64,000 nt of DNA from the NCBI RefSeq assembly GCF_022012295.1, contig NZ_JAKLTN010000001.1, positions 682,001-746,000 of the forward strand, read 5' to 3'. This document shows, in pieces, positions 47,805 to 56,143 of the stretch. This DNA is from Dechloromonas hankyongensis. Its GTDB lineage: Bacteria > Pseudomonadota > Gammaproteobacteria > Burkholderiales > Rhodocyclaceae. The notes beneath the pieces are model-generated. The model was not told the DNA's origin. It did no database searches and saw only the letters and a program-made list of their open reading frames with translations. A program made the position numbers and the translations under genes. How positions within the stretch are numbered: position 1 is the stretch's first letter; the number at the start of each line of letters is the position of its first letter.

Positions 47805-49468
47805 AGCGCTCCCTGCTCGCCCTGAGCGCCGGCCTGCTGGTCGCCGGCCTCGCCATCGCCGCGCCGGGCGCCATTGAAGGCGTCCAGAAGCAGCCGATCA
47901 ACGTCAGTGCCATCGCCATGTTCATGGTCTTCGTGCTGGCCACCCTCGGCATCACCAAGTGGGCCGCCGCCCGCACCAAGTCGACGGCCGATTTCTACAC
48001 CGCCGGTGGCGGCATCACCGGCTTCCAGAACGGCCTGGCCATCGCCGGCGACTACATGTCGGCCGCCACGCTGCTCGGCCTGACCTCGCTGGTCTACGCC
48101 AAGGGCTTCGACGGCTTCATCTACACGGTGAGTTTCTTCATCGGCTGGCCGATCATCCTGTTCCTGATGGCGGAGCGCCTGCGCAACCTCGGCAAGTTCA
48201 CCTTCGCCGACATCGCGTCCTACCGCCTCGACCAGAGCCGCATCCGGACCTTTGCCGCCTTCGGTTCGCTGACCGTCGTCTGCTTCTACCTGATCGTGCA
48301 GATGGTCGGTGCCGGCCAGCTGATCCAGCTGCTGTTCGGCCTGGAGTACAACATGGCCGTGGTCTGCGTCGGCATCCTGATGATGGTCTATGTCACCTTC
48401 GGTGGCATGGTCGCCACCACCTGGGTGCAGATCATCAAGGCCTGCCTGCTGCTCGGCGGCGGCACCGTGTTGATGCTGCTCGCCTTCAGCCAGTTCGGCT
48501 TCTCCTTCGACAACCTGTTCGGTCAGGCGATCGCCGCGCACAAGACCGGCATCAAGATCATGGCCCCGGGTTCGTTGATGGCCGATCCGATCTCCGCCGT
48601 GTCGCTGTCCTTCGCGCTGCTCTTCGGCACGGCCGGCCTGCCGCACATCATGATGCGCTTCTTCACCGTGCCCAACGCCAAGGAAGCCCGCAAGTCGGTG
48701 TTCTACGCCACCGGCTTCATCGGCTTCTTCTTCCTGGTGGTGATCATCCTCGGCATCTCGGCCATCGTCATCGTTGGCCAGAACCCGGCCTTCTTCGAAG
48801 GCGGCCAGGTCGGCGGCAAGCTGATCGGTGGTGGCAACATGCCGGTCATGCACCTGGCCAAGGCGGTTGGCGGCGACATCTTCCTCGGCTTCCTGTCGGC
48901 CGTCGCCTTCGCCACCATCCTCGCCGTCGTGTCCGGCCTGGCCCTGGCCGGTGCTTCGGCCATCGCCCACGACCTCTACGCCCGCGTCATCAAGAAGGGC
49001 GAAGCGACCAGCGAGCAGGAAATGAAGGTCACCAAGATCGCCTCGGTCGGCATCGGCCTTACCGCCATCGCGCTGGGCATCCTGTTCAAGGACCAGAACA
49101 TCGCCTTCCTGGTGGCATTGACCTTCGGCGTCGCCGCCTCGGTCAATTTCCCGGTGCTCATCCTGTCCATGTACTGGAAGGGGCTGACCACCCGCGGCGC
49201 GCTGCTGGGCGGCATCGCCGGCCTGGTTTCAGCCGTCGGCCTGGTCATCCTGTCGCCGGCCGTCTGGGTCAAGGTGCTGGGCAACGCCCAGGCCGTCTTC
49301 CCGTACGACCATCCGGCCATCATTTCGATGACCCTGGCCTTCGTCGTCACCTGGCTCGGTTCGGTCACCGACAAGAGCGCCCGTGCCGCCAAGGAAGCCG
49401 AAGCCTACGAGGAGCAGTACATCCGCGCCCAGACCGGTCTCGGCGCCGCCGGTGCGCACGCGCACTGA
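47801..49468 (+). CDS. actP: Cation/acetate symporter ActP
   Basis: 555 residues, a sodium:solute symporter with about 13-14 helices. A cleavable signal-like N-terminus ([20 protein letters not shown]) is typical of ActP. Family motifs include [20 protein letters not shown] (about residue 65), [11 protein letters not shown] and the [11 protein letters not shown] segment. It imports acetate and similar short-chain acids. Its last residues are Gly-Ala-His-Ala-His, and this end together with the downstream terminator is repeated imperfectly about 5.25 kb further right (54698-54793). It follows the DUF485 gene with a 4-nt overlap. Confidence 0.93.
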   Translation: MKRSLLALSAGLLVAGLAIAAPGAIEGVQKQPINVSAIAMFMVFVLATLGITKWAAARTKSTADFYTAGGGITGFQNGLAIAGDYMSAATLLGLTSLVYAKGFDGFIYTVSFFIGWPIILFLMAERLRNLGKFTFADIASYRLDQSRIRTFAAFGSLTVVCFYLIVQMVGAGQLIQLLFGLEYNMAVVCVGILMMVYVTFGGMVATTWVQIIKACLLLGGGTVLMLLAFSQFGFSFDNLFGQAIAAHKTGIKIMAPGSLMADPISAVSLSFALLFGTAGLPHIMMRFFTVPNAKEARKSVFYATGFIGFFFLVVIILGISAIVIVGQNPAFFEGGQVGGKLIGGGNMPVMHLAKAVGGDIFLGFLSAVAFATILAVVSGLALAGASAIAHDLYARVIKKGEATSEQEMKVTKIASVGIGLTAIALGILFKDQNIAFLVALTFGVAASVNFPVLILSMYWKGLTTRGALLGGIAGLVSAVGLVILSPAVWVKVLGNAQAVFPYDHPAIISMTLAFVVTWLGSVTDKSARAAKEAEAYEEQYIRAQTGLGAAGAHAH

Positions 49469-49547
49469 TCGACTCTGCGGGTGAGACTACGGAGAACAGC
49501 AACCGTCGTCTCGTTCCTTTCGGGAGCCTTCGGGCTCCCTTTTTTTT
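49448..49547 (+). repeat. Direct repeat copy A (actP 3' end plus terminator)
   Basis: 100 nt that includes the last actP codons, its stop (TGA), the downstream region and the terminator. It aligns with 54698-54793 at roughly 85% identity by eye. The first 19 nt (GCCGGTGCGCACGCGCACT) are identical, and so are CTTTCGGGAGCCTTCGG and several internal blocks. Confidence 0.85.
49522..49547 (+). terminator. Rho-independent terminator after actP
   Basis: GGGAGCC, TTCG loop, GGCTCCC, then eight T. It is 53 nt after the actP stop. Confidence 0.9.
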
Positions 49548-49916
49548 GGGTCTATCGGGTCTTGCCGGGGAAGGCGGCCTTGTTGTTCAGGAAGAAAAAA
49601 GCCGAATTGCGAAATGGCAAGCCGCTGGACGCTTCGCGCTCTTTTGTGGAGGATAGGCCGGATGCGGGATTCCGGTCTCCTTTGTCCCGATTGCGCTACC
49701 GGTATTCAGGTATTCATGAATTATGCATGTGCCTGTATGCTCAATGATGACCAAATTAAACGATGAACAGGCCGTTTGGCCCATGAGGTAAATCTGCGTA
49801 CATCGTCGGGCGTCGGCAAAAGAATGTATGGCTTGCCCGGCAGATGTCGGGCCAAAGGCACCGCCGGTGGTCAGATGCGCAATTCCCCGTCTTGCTTTGT
49901 GGCCACTAAGGACTAA
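49548..49916 (+). other. Non-coding region upstream of the TonB receptor
   Basis: 369 nt without a convincing gene. It includes a short AT-richer patch with the palindromes ATTCATGAAT (49712-49721) and ATGCAT (49723-49728) and a weak promoter (TTCATG, 17 bp, TATGCT at 49736-49741). No cobalamin or other riboswitch could be recognised. AAGGA at 49908-49912 serves the following GTG start. Confidence 0.5.
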
Positions 49917-51944
49917 GTGCATAAGAAATCTATGCTGTCGCGCTGCGTGTCAGCCGATCAGCTTGGGCTGGGGCTTTTGCTTTTTTCCAGCCTTGCTTTC
50001 GGGCAGCATGTCAGTCCGATCGAGCTGAGCCTGGATGATCTGGCGAGTGTCCAGATTTCATCCGTTTCGAAGTATGTCCAGCCGACACGCGAGGCACCGG
50101 CGGCCGTCGAAGTGATTTCCCGGGCGGAGATCAGCCGATACGGCTGGCGTACCTTGAGCGAAGCGCTGAACAGCTTGCCCGGCTTGTACAACACCAACGA
50201 CCGCGCCTATGACTATCTGGGTGGGAGGGGGTTCGCTGTTCCGGGGGACTACAACACCCGCTATCTGCTGCTGATCGACGGCAGTCGCGTCAATGATTAC
50301 GTCTACGGCCAGGCCAGCATAGGCAGGGATTTCAGCCTGGACATGGCTCTCATCGAACGCATCGAGTTCGTTCCCGGTCCGGGCTCAGCCATCTACGGCG
50401 GCAATGCGATCTTCGGGGTGATCAACGTCATTACCCGCCGCGGCAACGACATTTCGCCGCTTGCCGTTTCGTCGCTGGCCAGCAGTGACGGCTGGCGCGA
50501 AGGCAGAATCGCCGGTTCGCAACGCTACGAATCCGGCGCTGTCGTCACGCTGTCGTACAGCGCGGCAAATCGAGCCGGAAGCGACACCCGCTACGACGAC
50601 CCCGGCAATCAACTGTTGATCGCCGGAGGGCAGCCTTCACCCGACGGCATCGCCCGCGACTTGGATCATGAGCGGGTCCGGCGCCTGTTAGGCCGTTACG
50701 AGTACGGTGGCTTGACGATCAGCGGCCGCTATGCCGAGCGCAATGTGCAGCCATCTTCGGCCCTCTACGGTACGCTGTTCAACGATCCGGCACTGCAACT
50801 GAAGGATGGAATTGCGGGGCTGACCGGGCGCTATCAGCGGCGGATTTCCGACGACAGCCGTTTCGAGCTGCGTCTCGATTATTCCCGCGTCACCTACAAG
50901 GGGACCTACCCGTACGAGTCGGGCGCAGGAGTGCGCTACCTGAACGAGGACAGGACAGTCGGAACGTCCTGGCAAGGGGATTTCCGCTATTTCTACAGCG
51001 GCCTGGAAGCTCACCAGTGGCTCTTTGGCGTCGAAGGGCAGACGCTGAATGCGCGCCAGCGCAACGATAACCTCAACGGCCTGGCCAATCCGGCGATCAA
51101 CATCGTTTCCAATGCCGAGCGACTCGGCTTCTATGTCCAGGATGAATGGCGTTTCGCCCCGGACTGGCGTTTGAGCCTCGGCGTGCGCCACGATCGGCCC
51201 AGCGAGGCGGAGGCGATGACCAGTCCGCGCGTGGGGCTGGTCTGGCTGCCGAACCCGGCGACCAGCCTGAAGCTGCTCTACGGCCAGGCCTATCGCTTGC
51301 CCGTCCCCTATGAAAGGGATTACGCCAACGGGATGGATTACCTGTCCAACACCAGCCTCAAACCGGAGGAAATCAGCACCCTGGAAGCGGTCTGGGAACA
51401 GCGCTTCGGCTATGCGCACAGTCTGCGACTGGCGGTATTCGACTACATCCTCAAGCGACTGATCAGCCTGCAACAACTGCCGGGGAACCTGTTCCAGTAC
51501 CAGAACGGGGAGCAGGTAAAAGCGCACGGTGTGGAAACCTCATGGCATACGAAATGGCCTTCGGGGGCCAGGATCGATGCCAGCCTCGCCTATACCCGTA
51601 CTGCCGACGTACATGGCGATGCCTTGAACAACGCGCCGCGCTGGCTGGGCAAGCTGCGGGGCATGCTGCCCGTGTGGCGGAACAACTGGTGGCTTGCACT
51701 CGAATCCTGCGCCAGCACGCGCACCGATTATGTCTGGAATGGCCAGCAATTGCGTCAGCCAGCCGGCGGATTGGTCAATCTCACGCTGACCGGCGAGCGT
51801 GTGTGGGCAGGCCTGGATATCCAGCTGCGTATCCGCAACCTGTTCGATCGCCGTTTTGCCTATCCGGCGTCGGACGAAGTGGCGAGTCCGTCGGTCCCTG
51901 GATTCGGTCGTGTCGGCGAACTCGGGTTCAGCTATGCCTTCTGA
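49917..51944 (+). CDS. TonB-dependent outer-membrane receptor
   Basis: 675 residues from GTG 49917 with AAGGA 4 nt upstream. A signal peptide (about 1-30, ending Ala-Phe-Gly-Gln) is followed by LSLDDLASVQISSVSK, the start typical of receptors linked to signalling genes. A plug domain (about 50-170, with LSEALNSLPGLY and IERIEFVPGPGSAIYGGNAIFGVINVIT) and a 22-strand-type barrel ending in Phe (VGELGFSYAF) complete it. The substrate is unknown. The gene heads an apparent operon with a YfiR-like protein and a hybrid kinase, and overlaps the YfiR gene by 11 nt. The operon lies between repeated actP ends. Confidence 0.88.
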   Translation: MHKKSMLSRCVSADQLGLGLLLFSSLAFGQHVSPIELSLDDLASVQISSVSKYVQPTREAPAAVEVISRAEISRYGWRTLSEALNSLPGLYNTNDRAYDYLGGRGFAVPGDYNTRYLLLIDGSRVNDYVYGQASIGRDFSLDMALIERIEFVPGPGSAIYGGNAIFGVINVITRRGNDISPLAVSSLASSDGWREGRIAGSQRYESGAVVTLSYSAANRAGSDTRYDDPGNQLLIAGGQPSPDGIARDLDHERVRRLLGRYEYGGLTISGRYAERNVQPSSALYGTLFNDPALQLKDGIAGLTGRYQRRISDDSRFELRLDYSRVTYKGTYPYESGAGVRYLNEDRTVGTSWQGDFRYFYSGLEAHQWLFGVEGQTLNARQRNDNLNGLANPAINIVSNAERLGFYVQDEWRFAPDWRLSLGVRHDRPSEAEAMTSPRVGLVWLPNPATSLKLLYGQAYRLPVPYERDYANGMDYLSNTSLKPEEISTLEAVWEQRFGYAHSLRLAVFDYILKRLISLQQLPGNLFQYQNGEQVKAHGVETSWHTKWPSGARIDASLAYTRTADVHGDALNNAPRWLGKLRGMLPVWRNNWWLALESCASTRTDYVWNGQQLRQPAGGLVNLTLTGERVWAGLDIQLRIRNLFDRRFAYPASDEVASPSVPGFGRVGELGFSYAF

Positions 51945-52494
51945 TGGCGACCAGACCTGCCGGTTTGCCAAGGCACTCGCCATACGGCGGCTGGCATGGG
52001 TGACCTGCCTGATGGGCGGCGTCCTGCAGGCAGGCCTCGCCTACGGCCAGAGTTCACCGCTGAACGTGTTGAAGGTCGCTTTCCTGTACAACTTCATCAG
52101 CTATACCAACTGGCCGGTATTTCCACCGGCATTCAATGTCTGCCTGCTGGGCAACCACGGCCTGGACAACGAACTGGAGAGCCTGGTCTCCCGAGAGGTG
52201 GCAGGACACCCGCTACAGGTGCGAAGCATCGGTTTTTCCGACCATCTCGGGGGATGTCATCTGGTGTTTATCGCGGCTTCCGAGCAGGCACGTGCCGCGC
52301 GGATCGCTGCCCTGGTCGGCCGTCAGCACGTGCTGACGGTGGCCGATTTTCCAATTGATAACGCCAGCGGCATCCTGATTGGCATGGACGTGGAAGATGG
52401 CCGCCTGCGCTTCTCGGTCAATAATTCAAAAGCCTTGGAGCACGGGCTGAGTTTAAGCTCACGCCTGCTCAGGTTTGCCCGTCACGTTTGGTGA
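51934..52494 (+). CDS. YfiR-family periplasmic regulatory protein
   Basis: 186 residues from ATG 51934, inside the end of the TonB receptor gene; the frame is open further left but only within that gene. A hydrophobic signal (LAWVTCLMGGVLQAGLAYGQ) precedes the YfiR (DUF4154) pattern: LKVAFLYNFISYTNWP, FNVCLLGNHGLDNELESL, CHLVFIAASEQARAARIA, VLTVADFPIDNASGILIGM and RLRFSVNNSKALEHGLSLSSRLL. YfiR proteins sit in the periplasm and repress partner sensors such as the diguanylate cyclase YfiN. Here the next gene, 9 nt downstream, is a hybrid kinase with a YfiN-like sensor region. Confidence 0.85.
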   Translation: MPSDGDQTCRFAKALAIRRLAWVTCLMGGVLQAGLAYGQSSPLNVLKVAFLYNFISYTNWPVFPPAFNVCLLGNHGLDNELESLVSREVAGHPLQVRSIGFSDHLGGCHLVFIAASEQARAARIAALVGRQHVLTVADFPIDNASGILIGMDVEDGRLRFSVNNSKALEHGLSLSSRLLRFARHVW

Positions 52495-52503
52495 GAAAGC
52501 ACA

Positions 52504-54681
52504 ATGTTCCATGATTGGCTGAGGGATCTCTCGATCGGCCGCAAACTCTGGTTTCTGAACCTGGCCAGCGTGGTGACTTCGGTCGTCGCCGGCGCCGGCA
52601 TGATGATCGTCGTCCTGTGGCACCTCGAGAACAGTGAAAATTTGCGGACTGCAACGGCGCAAGCCGAAATTATCGCGGAAAACATCAAGCCGGCCGTGCT
52701 GTTCCAGGATTGGGCGGAGGCCAACGAAATCCTGGTGGGCCTGGGGCGCGACAGCGACGTGCTCAAGGCCCAATTGCTGGATACCCAAGGCCGCGTTGCT
52801 GCGGTGTTTGCCCCGCATTCCCTGGCGGTCGCGGCGGATCACGGTGGCGAGATTGTCGAGGTCAGAGCCGTCGTGCGCGACGGTAGGGTGCCCGTTGCCA
52901 CCGTGGTTGTGCAGCGAGGGACACAGCACGTCAAGCGGAAGATGCTGCTCTATACCGGCGGTGCAGTTGCCGGGGCGCTGCTGTCTGGACTACTCGGCGC
53001 GCTGGTCGTACGCCGCCTGCGCCGGGTCATCACGGATCCGCTCACCGAGCTGACTGCACTGATGAAACAGGTTTCCCGCTACGGAGATCTGTCGTCACGG
53101 GTGACGCAGGTGCATCGGGATGAACTGGGTCTGCTCGGCGCCAGCTTCAACCAGATGCTTCAGCAGATCCAAGCCAGGGACAGTGCCCTCGACCTTGCCC
53201 CGGTAGCTGTGTGGATCGCCCATGATGCAGAGTCGAGCACCATCACGGGCAACCGCCTGGCGTACGAGTGGCTCGGCGTTTCGGAAAAGGGAAATGTTTC
53301 GCCGGTTGACTTAGCTACCGGAGAGAGCTGGAATTGCAAGGTATTCCGGGACGGGATGGAATTGCCTGCCGAGCAGTTGCCCCTGCAGCGTGCCGCCCAA
53401 GGCGAGCGGGTCGGGGATCAGCAGTTGGAACTGCGCTATGCCGACGGTTCGGTGCGCCACATCCTGGGCAATGCCATTCCCCTGTTCGACAAGCATGGCA
53501 AGCCGTGCGGTGCGGTTGCCGCTTTCCTTGACATCACAGCGCGGCGCCAGTTCGAACTGGAGTTGCAGATGGCCAAGGCCGAGGCCGAACATTCCAACAA
53601 TGCCAAATCCCGCTTTCTGGCGGCGGCCAGCCATGACCTTCGGCAACCGCTGTCGGCGCTGGGCATTTACGTCAACATGCTGAAGAGTGAAGTTTCGCCG
53701 GGCGGTGCCAGCATGCTGTCGAGCATGGTCGATTGCCTCGGCAGCCTGAGCGAATTGCTCACCGATCTGCTCGATCTCAGCAAGCTCGATGCCGGCGTCG
53801 TGGTGGTGAATGTCTCCAGTTTTTCGGTGGCCGAACTGTTTGCCAGCCTGGAAACGACGCATGCTCCCGAAGCCAGCCTCAAGGGGCTGCGCTATCGGCA
53901 TCGGCGGACATCACTGGTGGCGAGGACCGATCTGGTCCTGTTCCGGCGGATTGTCGGCAACCTGATCAGCAACGCCATCCGCTATAGCAACCGTGGTGGT
54001 GTCCTGGTCGCCTGTCGTCACCGGCAGGGGCGGCACTGGGTCGAGGTCTGGGATACCGGCATCGGCATTCCGATGGATCAGACATCGGTGATTTTCGAGG
54101 AATTCCGGCAACTGGGCGATGGCGCGCGAAATCGCGGCAGTGGCCTGGGGCTGGCGATCGTCGCCCGGGCGGCCAGTCTGCTGGGCCTGCGTGTCGAAGT
54201 CCGCTCCCGCCCGGGGCGCGGATCCGTTTTTGCCATCGAACTGCCGATCAGCCAAGAAGTGCTGCTTCCGGTCGGGGCGCCGAAGAGCGTCGAGTACCGA
54301 ACCCTGCGCATCGTCCTGCTGGAAGACAACGAAATGGTCCGCCTGGCCCTGTCGCAGGCGCTGCGCGCTTCCGGACATCAGGTCCTGCCTGTCGCCTCCG
54401 GCAGTGAACTGCGTTCCCACCCGAGGCTGGCAGGGTTCGCGCCGGATGTCATCGTCTCGGACTACCGTCTGAGTGACGGGGAGACGGGATACGAGTCGGT
54501 CGCTTTCCTCCGGGCACGATTTGGTGCGGATATGCCGGCCATCATCATTACCGGCGATACCGACCCAAGGCTCATGCGCAGCATGGCGGACCGGGGAATC
54601 GTCGTGCTGCACAAGCCGATCGATATGGAAACGCTGCAGGCTTACCTGGAAGACATGACCTACAACGTCGGCGTCAGCTGA
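52504..54681 (+). CDS. Hybrid histidine kinase with CHASE8-like periplasmic sensor and receiver
   Basis: 725 residues. A helix at about 17-40 leads into a periplasmic domain (about 42-150) beginning with NLRTATAQAEIIAENIKPAVLFQD, the pattern of CHASE8 sensors as in YfiN. A second helix (about 148-168), HAMP (about 170-225) and a divergent PAS (about 228-345) follow. HisKA has the H box FLAAASHDLRQPLSALGIYV (about 377), HATPase has NLISNAIRYS and GSGLGLAIVARAA, and the receiver has LEDNEMVRLALSQALR with Asp in VIVSDYRLSDGETGYES. There is no HPt or DNA-binding domain, so a further partner is needed. It is translated with yfiR and probably controlled by it. The stop is 16 nt before repeat copy B. 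Confidence 0.88.
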   Translation: MFHDWLRDLSIGRKLWFLNLASVVTSVVAGAGMMIVVLWHLENSENLRTATAQAEIIAENIKPAVLFQDWAEANEILVGLGRDSDVLKAQLLDTQGRVAAVFAPHSLAVAADHGGEIVEVRAVVRDGRVPVATVVVQRGTQHVKRKMLLYTGGAVAGALLSGLLGALVVRRLRRVITDPLTELTALMKQVSRYGDLSSRVTQVHRDELGLLGASFNQMLQQIQARDSALDLAPVAVWIAHDAESSTITGNRLAYEWLGVSEKGNVSPVDLATGESWNCKVFRDGMELPAEQLPLQRAAQGERVGDQQLELRYADGSVRHILGNAIPLFDKHGKPCGAVAAFLDITARRQFELELQMAKAEAEHSNNAKSRFLAAASHDLRQPLSALGIYVNMLKSEVSPGGASMLSSMVDCLGSLSELLTDLLDLSKLDAGVVVVNVSSFSVAELFASLETTHAPEASLKGLRYRHRRTSLVARTDLVLFRRIVGNLISNAIRYSNRGGVLVACRHRQGRHWVEVWDTGIGIPMDQTSVIFEEFRQLGDGARNRGSGLGLAIVARAASLLGLRVEVRSRPGRGSVFAIELPISQEVLLPVGAPKSVEYRTLRIVLLEDNEMVRLALSQALRASGHQVLPVASGSELRSHPRLAGFAPDVIVSDYRLSDGETGYESVAFLRARFGADMPAIIITGDTDPRLMRSMADRGIVVLHKPIDMETLQAYLEDMTYNVGVS

Positions 54682-54697
54682 CCGCGATGCGAGCGAT

Positions 54698-54793
54698 GCC
54701 GGTGCGCACGCGCACTAAGCGACTTTGCGGGTGAGGCTTCGGAGAGCAGCGCCGTCGCCGCGATCCTTTCGGGAGCCTTCGGCTCCTTTTTTT
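54698..54793 (+). repeat. Direct repeat copy B (relic of an actP 3' end plus terminator)
   Basis: 96 nt matching 49448-49547. The first part reads in frame as Asp-Ala-Gly-Ala-His-Ala-His-stop (TAA), matching Ala-Ala-Gly-Ala-His-Ala-His-stop (TGA) of actP. No further actP sequence lies upstream, since the kinase gene ends 16 nt before. Confidence 0.85.
54772..54793 (+). terminator. Rho-independent terminator after the hybrid kinase (repeat B)
   Basis: GGAGCC, TTC, GGCTCC followed by seven T. It is a shortened copy of the actP terminator, with one base lost from the loop region and a shorter stem. Confidence 0.75.
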
Positions 54794-54812
54794 GGCCCGT
54801 TCGACTGAAGCT

Positions 54813-55805
54813 TTAGCCGGACAGTTTGGGCGGCTCGAACAGCGAGTTGATGGTGACCCGCTTGATCGCTGGGTGATCCGGCACCGCGTACATCACATCG
54901 ACCATCATTTCCTCGAAAATGCCACGCAGGCTGCGCGCCCCGGCCTTGTATTCAATGGCCAGTTCGGCGATCTGCGTGAAGACCGGGGCGGCGACGTCGA
55001 GCGTCACGCCATCGGCCGCCAGCATGGCCTGGAACTGCCGGTAGATGGCGTTCTTCGGCTCGGTCAGGATGCGCACCAGCATGTCCTGGGTTAGCTCGTG
55101 CAGGCGGGTGACGATGGGCAGGCGGCCGGCGAATTCGGGGATCAGGCCAAATTCGAGCAGGTCGGTCGGCTTGATGCGGGCGTTCAGGCGTTCGAGGATC
55201 TTCTGGTCGTCGTTGCTCTGCGTGGCGATGAAGCCGAAGGTGTGCGTCTGGGTCAGGATGTGGTCGAGCCCGACGAAGGCGCCGCCGCAGATGAAGAGGA
55301 TGTGCGTGGTGTCGATGTGCCGGCCGTCCTTGAGCTTGACCGGGGCGCCTTCCATGATCTTGAGCAGGGCGTGCTGGACGCTTTCGCCGGACGTGGCGCG
55401 GCTCTGGCCGTCGGGCGCCTTCAGCTTGTCCACTTCGTCGATGAAAACGATGCCGCGCTGGGCCTTCCCGATGTCACCACCGGCCCGGTCGAGCAGGCGG
55501 TGCAGGATGGCCTCGATCTCGTCGCCGACGAACTGCGTCTGGGCCAGCGACGTGGCGTCGGCGGTGACGAAGGGCAGCTCGAGGATGCGGGCCAGCGTTT
55601 CGCAGAGCAGGGTCTTGCCGGTGCCGGTCGGCCCGATGAGCAGGATGTTGCTCTTGGTCAGCTCGACGCTGTCCGCCGCGCGGCTGGCCATGCGCCGGAA
55701 ATGCCCGTAGATGGCGACGGCGAGCGTTTTCTTGGCGGTATCCTGGCCGACCACGTGCTCGTTGAGGCGGGCGACGATTTCGCTGGGTTTGAGCGCAATG
55801 GACAT
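54813..55805 (-). CDS. ClpX-like AAA+ unfoldase lacking the zinc-binding domain
   Basis: 330 residues, against about 420 for true ClpX. It starts directly at LKPSEIVARLNEHVVGQDTAKK, so the N-terminal C4 zinc domain is missing and no cysteine cluster is present. AAA motifs are intact: Walker A GPTGTGKT (58-65), Walker B GIVFIDEVDK (about 118), sensor region FICGGAFVGLDHIL and arginine/sensor-2 segment GARSLRGIFEEMM. The pore loop reads QFVGDE instead of GYVGED, and the ClpP-docking tripeptide region reads TFGF rather than IGF. It is thus a paralogue that may serve special substrates or adaptors. Its start codon lies in a strong hairpin. It follows minE in the same direction with a 79-nt gap. 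Confidence 0.85.
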   Translation of the reverse strand: MSIALKPSEIVARLNEHVVGQDTAKKTLAVAIYGHFRRMASRAADSVELTKSNILLIGPTGTGKTLLCETLARILELPFVTADATSLAQTQFVGDEIEAILHRLLDRAGGDIGKAQRGIVFIDEVDKLKAPDGQSRATSGESVQHALLKIMEGAPVKLKDGRHIDTTHILFICGGAFVGLDHILTQTHTFGFIATQSNDDQKILERLNARIKPTDLLEFGLIPEFAGRLPIVTRLHELTQDMLVRILTEPKNAIYRQFQAMLAADGVTLDVAAPVFTQIAELAIEYKAGARSLRGIFEEMMVDVMYAVPDHPAIKRVTINSLFEPPKLSG

Positions 55806-55836
55806 CGGGGCATTCCTTGACGGTAATGCCCCGATG
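55803..55836 (-). promoter_or_regulatory. Start-codon-sequestering hairpin of the ClpX paralogue
   Basis: A perfect 12-bp inverted repeat, CATCGGGGCATT (5' arm on the minus strand) and AATGCCCCGATG, with a 10-nt loop. The last three bases of the second arm are the ATG start codon and the AAGGA ribosome site straddles the loop and the arm. There is no T-tract, so translational control is more likely than termination. Confidence 0.6.
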
Positions 55837-55884
55837 CTATGCCGGTTCAGGCCGGCGGGTAAAGACGCTTGCCGCGTTTTTACA

Positions 55885-56142
55885 TCACGCCTTTTCCGGC
55901 AGCTCGATCTTCACTTCGAGCACTTCGTAGCGATCCTGCTTTTCCAGCGAGACGCGGATGTCGTCCGGATTGACCTTGACGTACTTGGAGATCACGGCGA
56001 TCAGCTCGCGCTGCAGGTCGGGCAGGAAGTTGGGGGCGCTGCCGCCGCCGTCGCGTTCGTGGGCGATGATCAGCTGCAGGCGCTCCTTGGCCACTTGGGC
56101 CGTTTTCGGCTGGTTGCCGAACAGTTTCTGGAGCCAGGACAT
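55885..56142 (-). CDS. minE: Cell division topological specificity factor MinE
   Basis: 85 residues, normal length. The N-terminal anti-MinCD region includes [15 protein letters not shown] (about residues 18-32), and the C-terminal topological domain has [21 protein letters not shown]. MinE drives the pole-to-pole oscillation of MinD by stimulating its ATPase. It is the third gene of minCDE, starting 1 nt after the minD stop. Confidence 0.96.
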   Translation of the reverse strand: MSWLQKLFGNQPKTAQVAKERLQLIIAHERDGGGSAPNFLPDLQRELIAVISKYVKVNPDDIRVSLEKQDRYEVLEVKIELPEKA

Positions 56143-56143
56143 G

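Noticed and set aside
49481..49747. 88-codon frame after actP
   Set aside because: It crosses the actP terminator, starts with a GTG without ribosome site and has no family features.
49548..49916. Possible riboswitch upstream of the TonB receptor
   Set aside because: TonB receptor leaders often carry cobalamin riboswitches, but no conserved box of that class could be found in these 369 nt.
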